Positions 45,900 through 48,364 of a DNA stretch of 48,364 nucleotides are shown here, piece by piece. The stretch covers positions 1-48,364 of the forward strand of contig JBBFLF010000001.1 of NCBI GenBank assembly GCA_037481655.1, given 5' to 3'. The notes beneath the pieces were generated by a model. That model saw only the letters and a program-made list of their open reading frames with translations. It ran no database searches and had not been told where the DNA came from. Numbering within the stretch: position 1 is the stretch's first letter; the number at the start of each line of letters is the position of its first letter. Source of the DNA: Desulfobaccales bacterium. Its GTDB lineage: Bacteria > Desulfobacterota > Desulfobaccia > Desulfobaccales > 0-14-0-80-60-11. Both the position numbers and the translations under genes were made by a program.

Positions 45900-46802
45900 A
45901 TGGCCGCCCAACTGATCAAAGGGGCCGAAGTCGCGGCCCAGATCCGTGAAGAGCTGAAGCAGGAAGTCAAGGAGCTCAAGGAAAAGCATGGCGTCACCCC
46001 GGGCTTGGTCACCATCCTGGTGGGCGAGGACCCGGCCTCGGTGAGCTACGTCACCGCCAAGCAGAAGACCGCCCATGAGCTGGACTTTTATTCCATCCAG
46101 GACAATCAGCCCCCGGACATCACTGAGGAAGCCCTGCTCAAGCTCCTAGACAAATACAACAAGGACCCCAAGATCCACGGCATCCTGGTGCAGCTGCCGC
46201 TGCCCAAGCATATCGACACCAACAAGGTGCTTTATGCCATTGACCCCAACAAGGACGTGGACGCCTTCCATCCGGTGAACGTGGGCCGCATCCTCATCGG
46301 CAACTATGCCTTTTTGCCCTGCACCCCGGCGGGCTGCCAGGAGCTCATCGTGCGCTCCTACGGCGATCCCAAGGGCAAGGAGTGCGTGGTGGTGGGCCGC
46401 TCCAACATCGTGGGCAAGCCCATGGTGGCCATCATGATCCAGAAGAAGGCCGGCGCCAATGCCACCGTCACCTGCGTCCACACCGGCACCCCCCAGGACA
46501 AACTCATTGAGCACTGCCGCCGGGCCGACATCCTGGTGGTGGCCGCGGGCGTGCCCAAATACGTCCAGGGTGACTGGGTCAAGGAAGGGGCCTGCGTCAT
46601 CGACGTGGGCGTCAACCGCATCGGCATCAGCGAAAAGACCGGCAAGGCCATCCTCTGCGGCGACGTGGACTTCGACGCGGTGAAGGAAAAGGCCGCCTTT
46701 ATCACCCCGGTGCCCGGCGGGGTGGGCCCCATGACCATCACCATGCTCATGAAGAACACCGTCATGGCCGCCAAGCTGGCCGCCGGCCTCATCAAGATCT
46801 GA
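45900..46802 (+). CDS. folD: Bifunctional methylenetetrahydrofolate dehydrogenase/cyclohydrolase
   Basis: FolD interconverts 5,10-methylene-THF and 10-formyl-THF. The 300-residue protein has GEDPASVSYVTAKQKTAHEL with the catalytic YxxxK (residues about 50-54), ILVQLPLPKHIDTNKVL, DVDAFHPVNVG, VVGRSNIVGKPMVAIM and CGDVDFDAVKEKAAFITPVPGGVGPMT. CAAGGAG precedes the ATG. Together with metV-metF it completes the methyl-branch reactions between formyl- and methyl-THF. A strong terminator follows. Confidence 0.97.
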   Translation: MAAQLIKGAEVAAQIREELKQEVKELKEKHGVTPGLVTILVGEDPASVSYVTAKQKTAHELDFYSIQDNQPPDITEEALLKLLDKYNKDPKIHGILVQLPLPKHIDTNKVLYAIDPNKDVDAFHPVNVGRILIGNYAFLPCTPAGCQELIVRSYGDPKGKECVVVGRSNIVGKPMVAIMIQKKAGANATVTCVHTGTPQDKLIEHCRRADILVVAAGVPKYVQGDWVKEGACVIDVGVNRIGISEKTGKAILCGDVDFDAVKEKAAFITPVPGGVGPMTITMLMKNTVMAAKLAAGLIKI

Positions 46803-46854
46803 CCCTCCCCCGGGGAGGCGCCGGGCCTCCGGCCCTCCCCTCTGTCCCCCCGCG

Positions 46855-46878
46855 CCCGGGCCCCCGCCCGGGTTTTTT
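46855..46878 (+). terminator. Intrinsic terminator after folD
   Basis: CCCGGGC-CCCC-GCCCGGG is a perfect 7-bp GC stem, followed by TTTTTT. It is about 53 nt past the stop. Confidence 0.9.
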
Positions 46879-46953
46879 GTTTCAGCTCCCAGTCATTCCA
46901 CCCCCTTGATGTTTCGTTTTCTGAACAAAAAAGCTGGTCTGAAAATATATATA

Positions 46954-46983
46954 TTGCAGTAATTACAAATAGATACGTAAAAT
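46954..46983 (+). promoter_or_regulatory. Possible sigma-70 promoter for the secreted protein
   Basis: TTGCAG (46954-46959) and TAAAAT (46978-46983) have an 18-bp spacer, just after an ATATATATAT run. Confidence 0.35.
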
Positions 46984-46997
46984 GGCACACCTCTGGC
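46983..46997 (+). promoter_or_regulatory. Sigma-54-like element
   Basis: TGGCAC-ACCTC-TGGC keeps the essential GG and GC at -24 and -12, with one mismatch (TGGC for TTGC). The start would be near 47008, about 30 nt before the ATG. It overlaps the candidate sigma-70 -10. Confidence 0.35.
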
Positions 46998-47037
46998 TCT
47001 TCTCCGGGGTGAGAAACCAGCCATCCCGGAGGGTGCC

Positions 47038-47859
47038 ATGACCAGTGTTGTCCTCCTCATCGCCTTGAGCCTCCTCGCCCCCCGGCCGGCCGGGGCCGGG
47101 GAGCTGCCCCTGGTCGTCCCCACCGTGGCCGGGGTGAGTGTCTCCGCCAACCCCGTGGCCCTGGGCGAGGCCGTCACCCTCACCGCCCATATCCGGGAGC
47201 GGGGCACCGGCGCCCCCGTCACTGCCGGGCTCGTGGCCCTGGAGCGGGCCGAGGCCCCGGAGGGCCCCTGGGTGCTTCTGGCCCAGGACCCCCCCGATGC
47301 CCAGGGTGCCTTTGAGCTGGTGGACCGGGTGAGCCCCCTCACTCCCGGCCTGGTGTGGTTCCGGGCCCGCTACCTGGGCCATGAGGGCGAGGGCCTGAGC
47401 TTCGCCCCGGCCCTGAGCCCGGCCCTGCCTTTGGTGGTCAAGGACTATGCCGGGCCGCCGGTGGAGCTGGGGGTGATCCACGCCGCCGGCGACGGCGAGG
47501 TGGGGGCCCACGGCCTGGGGGCCTGGGAGCTGACCGTGGCCCTGAAGGCCGGAGCGGAGCTCACGGAGGCGGTGGTCAGAACCGCGGCCGCGGCCGAAGC
47601 CTTGGCCGCCCCCCGGCGCTGGCGGCTGCCGCCCCTGGCCGCCGGGGAAGTACACCATCTGACCATCGGCCTCTCTGACCTTGCCCTCGGCCGCTCCCTG
47701 GCCCCGGGCTGGGCCGCCCTCACCGGGGAGTTCCAGGCCTGGGCCCTCCTGGCCGCCGGGGCGCGGGTCCTGAGTGACCCCGCCCCGGCCGTGAGTCTCT
47801 CCCTCCCCGAGGGCCTGGAGGCGCCGCCCGCCCCGCCGGAGCCCGAGGGGGAACCATGA
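47038..47859 (+). CDS. Secreted protein with Ig-like fold, unknown function
   Basis: The 273-residue protein has a signal peptide (TSVVLLIALSLLAPRPAGAG, cleaved near residue 21). It is followed by an Ig/bacterial-type beta-rich domain (VAGVSVSANPVALGEAVTLTAHI), then GPWVLLAQDPPDAQGAFELVD and LTPGLVWFRARYLG. The second half contains LGVIHAAGDGEVGAHGLGAWELTVALKAG and has no motif I recognise. CGGAGGGTG precedes the ATG. Composition is extremely GC-rich. It stands alone between folD and the right edge, possibly with sigma-54 control. Confidence 0.7.
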   Translation: MTSVVLLIALSLLAPRPAGAGELPLVVPTVAGVSVSANPVALGEAVTLTAHIRERGTGAPVTAGLVALERAEAPEGPWVLLAQDPPDAQGAFELVDRVSPLTPGLVWFRARYLGHEGEGLSFAPALSPALPLVVKDYAGPPVELGVIHAAGDGEVGAHGLGAWELTVALKAGAELTEAVVRTAAAAEALAAPRRWRLPPLAAGEVHHLTIGLSDLALGRSLAPGWAALTGEFQAWALLAAGARVLSDPAPAVSLSLPEGLEAPPAPPEPEGEP

Positions 47860-48265
47860 CTTTGGCCGGGAAAGGGATACCGGCGGGAGGGATCCATGAC
47901 ACTTTCACCGTGGGGTCGCCGGGGATACTCACGGCGAGGGGAATTAATTGCTTGAGCTCAGCACGATGGATTCGAATCATAAGCCCCGCCTGCGTTCAGA
48001 CATGTCGTCCAGTTTCACCCCTGTGTCGGTGGCCTTTGCGGCCATGGACCCACCAATTCCACTCTGGGAAGAAAAACAAAGAAGCCGAAACCTGAGAGGC
48101 TCCGGCTTCCATATGCAGATGCGCATGCGTGAGGGAAGGTCAAGGGCTTAGACCTCCCTGGCCCCTCGCCCCTGTCATCCTCTCCAATCGCTCACCCGGG
48201 CCACCACCTCCGCCGCCCGCACACTCTCCCGGCCCTGGCAGCAGTAGAGATGCAGGAAAGGCACC
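47860..48265. other. Gene-poor stretch with minus-strand terminator
   Basis: I see no convincing gene over about 400 bp. The composition is lower in GC than the neighbours in the middle. It contains the terminator at 48071-48109. A TTCGAATC motif near 47970 does not fold into a tRNA T-arm because the G53-C61 pair is missing. Confidence 0.5.
48071..48109 (-). terminator. Intrinsic terminator, minus strand
   Basis: On the minus strand GAAGCCG (48109-48103) pairs with CGGCTTC (48087-48081), with an inner CCT/AGG pair, followed by TTTGTTTTTC. It probably ends the transcript of the gene entering from the right edge. Confidence 0.75.
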
Positions 48266-48364
48266 TCAGCCCAGGTTGATCTCCTGGCCCCGGCCCAGCT
48301 CTTCATTGATCACCAGCAGTTTCCCCTGGTCTGCGGCAAAAAGCTGGACCGGGGCATTTAGGAG
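48266..48364 (-). CDS. C-terminal end of an unidentified protein (partial)
   Basis: The last 32 codons of an open frame run in from the window edge, ending NEELGRGQEINLG and TGA. The codon bias is like real genes here, and the terminator at 48071-48109 lies downstream. Too little is present to identify it. Confidence 0.4.
   Translation of the reverse strand, partial: LLNAPVQLFAADQGKLLVINEELGRGQEINLG

Noticed and set aside
47960-47985. TTCGAATC resembling a tRNA T-loop
   Set aside because: Neither strand gives the conserved G53-C61 pair or a matching acceptor stem.
48175-48306. 43-residue minus-strand ORF near the right edge
   Set aside because: It overlaps the end of the partial gene by about 40 bp and has only a weak initiation site. 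It could be real or a frameshifted remnant; the context is too short to judge.

Overview
The window is about 48 kb of GC-rich chromosome with strongly C/G-ending codons. Gene content suggests an anaerobic bacterium of the former Deltaproteobacteria (Desulfobacterota), perhaps near Desulfobacca or Syntrophobacterales. The clues are a metV-metF pair, a membrane-anchored octaheme cytochrome c, a DsrE-like protein, a sigma-54 activator with a cysteine-rich PAS domain, and a small CxxC protein of a type seen in sulfate reducers. The taxonomic call is inference. I saw no rRNA, tRNA, CRISPR array or transposase.

Layout. (1) 1-2.5 kb, minus strand: rmlC, rmlD and yjbQ behind a good sigma-70 promoter. 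(2) 2.5-10.6 kb, minus strand: a Tad/Flp pilus locus in the order flp pilin, tadE-like, cpaB, then a second promoter, cpaE/tadZ, tadA, tadB, tadC, tadG-like and a 45-residue membrane ORF. A near-consensus sigma-54 promoter precedes flp. No secretin (cpaC/rcpA) or prepilin peptidase (tadV) is present. (3) 10.9-17.2 kb: a GT-C-like membrane protein, a 59-residue four-cysteine protein, argS, a SPOR protein and the sigma-54 activator. (4) 17.5-23.3 kb, plus strand: metV-metF, a long octaheme cytochrome c/cytochrome b fusion, a DsrE protein and a four-helix membrane protein. (5) 23.5-27.1 kb: a nucleosidase-fold protein, a CruF-like carotenoid protein and an IspH-UbiA fusion, which form an isoprenoid neighbourhood. 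(6) 27.4-30.3 kb: a porin with its own promoter and terminator, and a lipoprotein. (7) 45.7-30.5 kb, minus strand: PilZ, lysC, cimA, comEA-like, CpXC, tsaD, pncB, dedA, a phosphorylase, DUF1786, an MBL hydrolase, a UPF0016 protein, aroK, aroC, tyrA and serS. (8) 45.9-48.4 kb: folD, a secreted protein and the end of a gene entering from the right edge.

The strongest unusual signal is in the cytochrome gene at 19376-21955. An in-frame TGA at 19694-19696 splits it between heme motifs 1 and 2. It is followed 16 nt later by the apical loop of a perfect 8-bp hairpin (loop AGUU), the geometry of a bacterial SECIS element. The codons forming the hairpin depart from local codon preference, and the downstream part has neither a ribosome-binding site nor a signal peptide. 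I read this as a candidate selenocysteine-containing, membrane-anchored octaheme cytochrome.

The second genome-scale signal is a family of long G-strand/C-strand hairpin elements. They occur at least ten times in intergenic positions and often have a CCCTATATGGGG-like centre.
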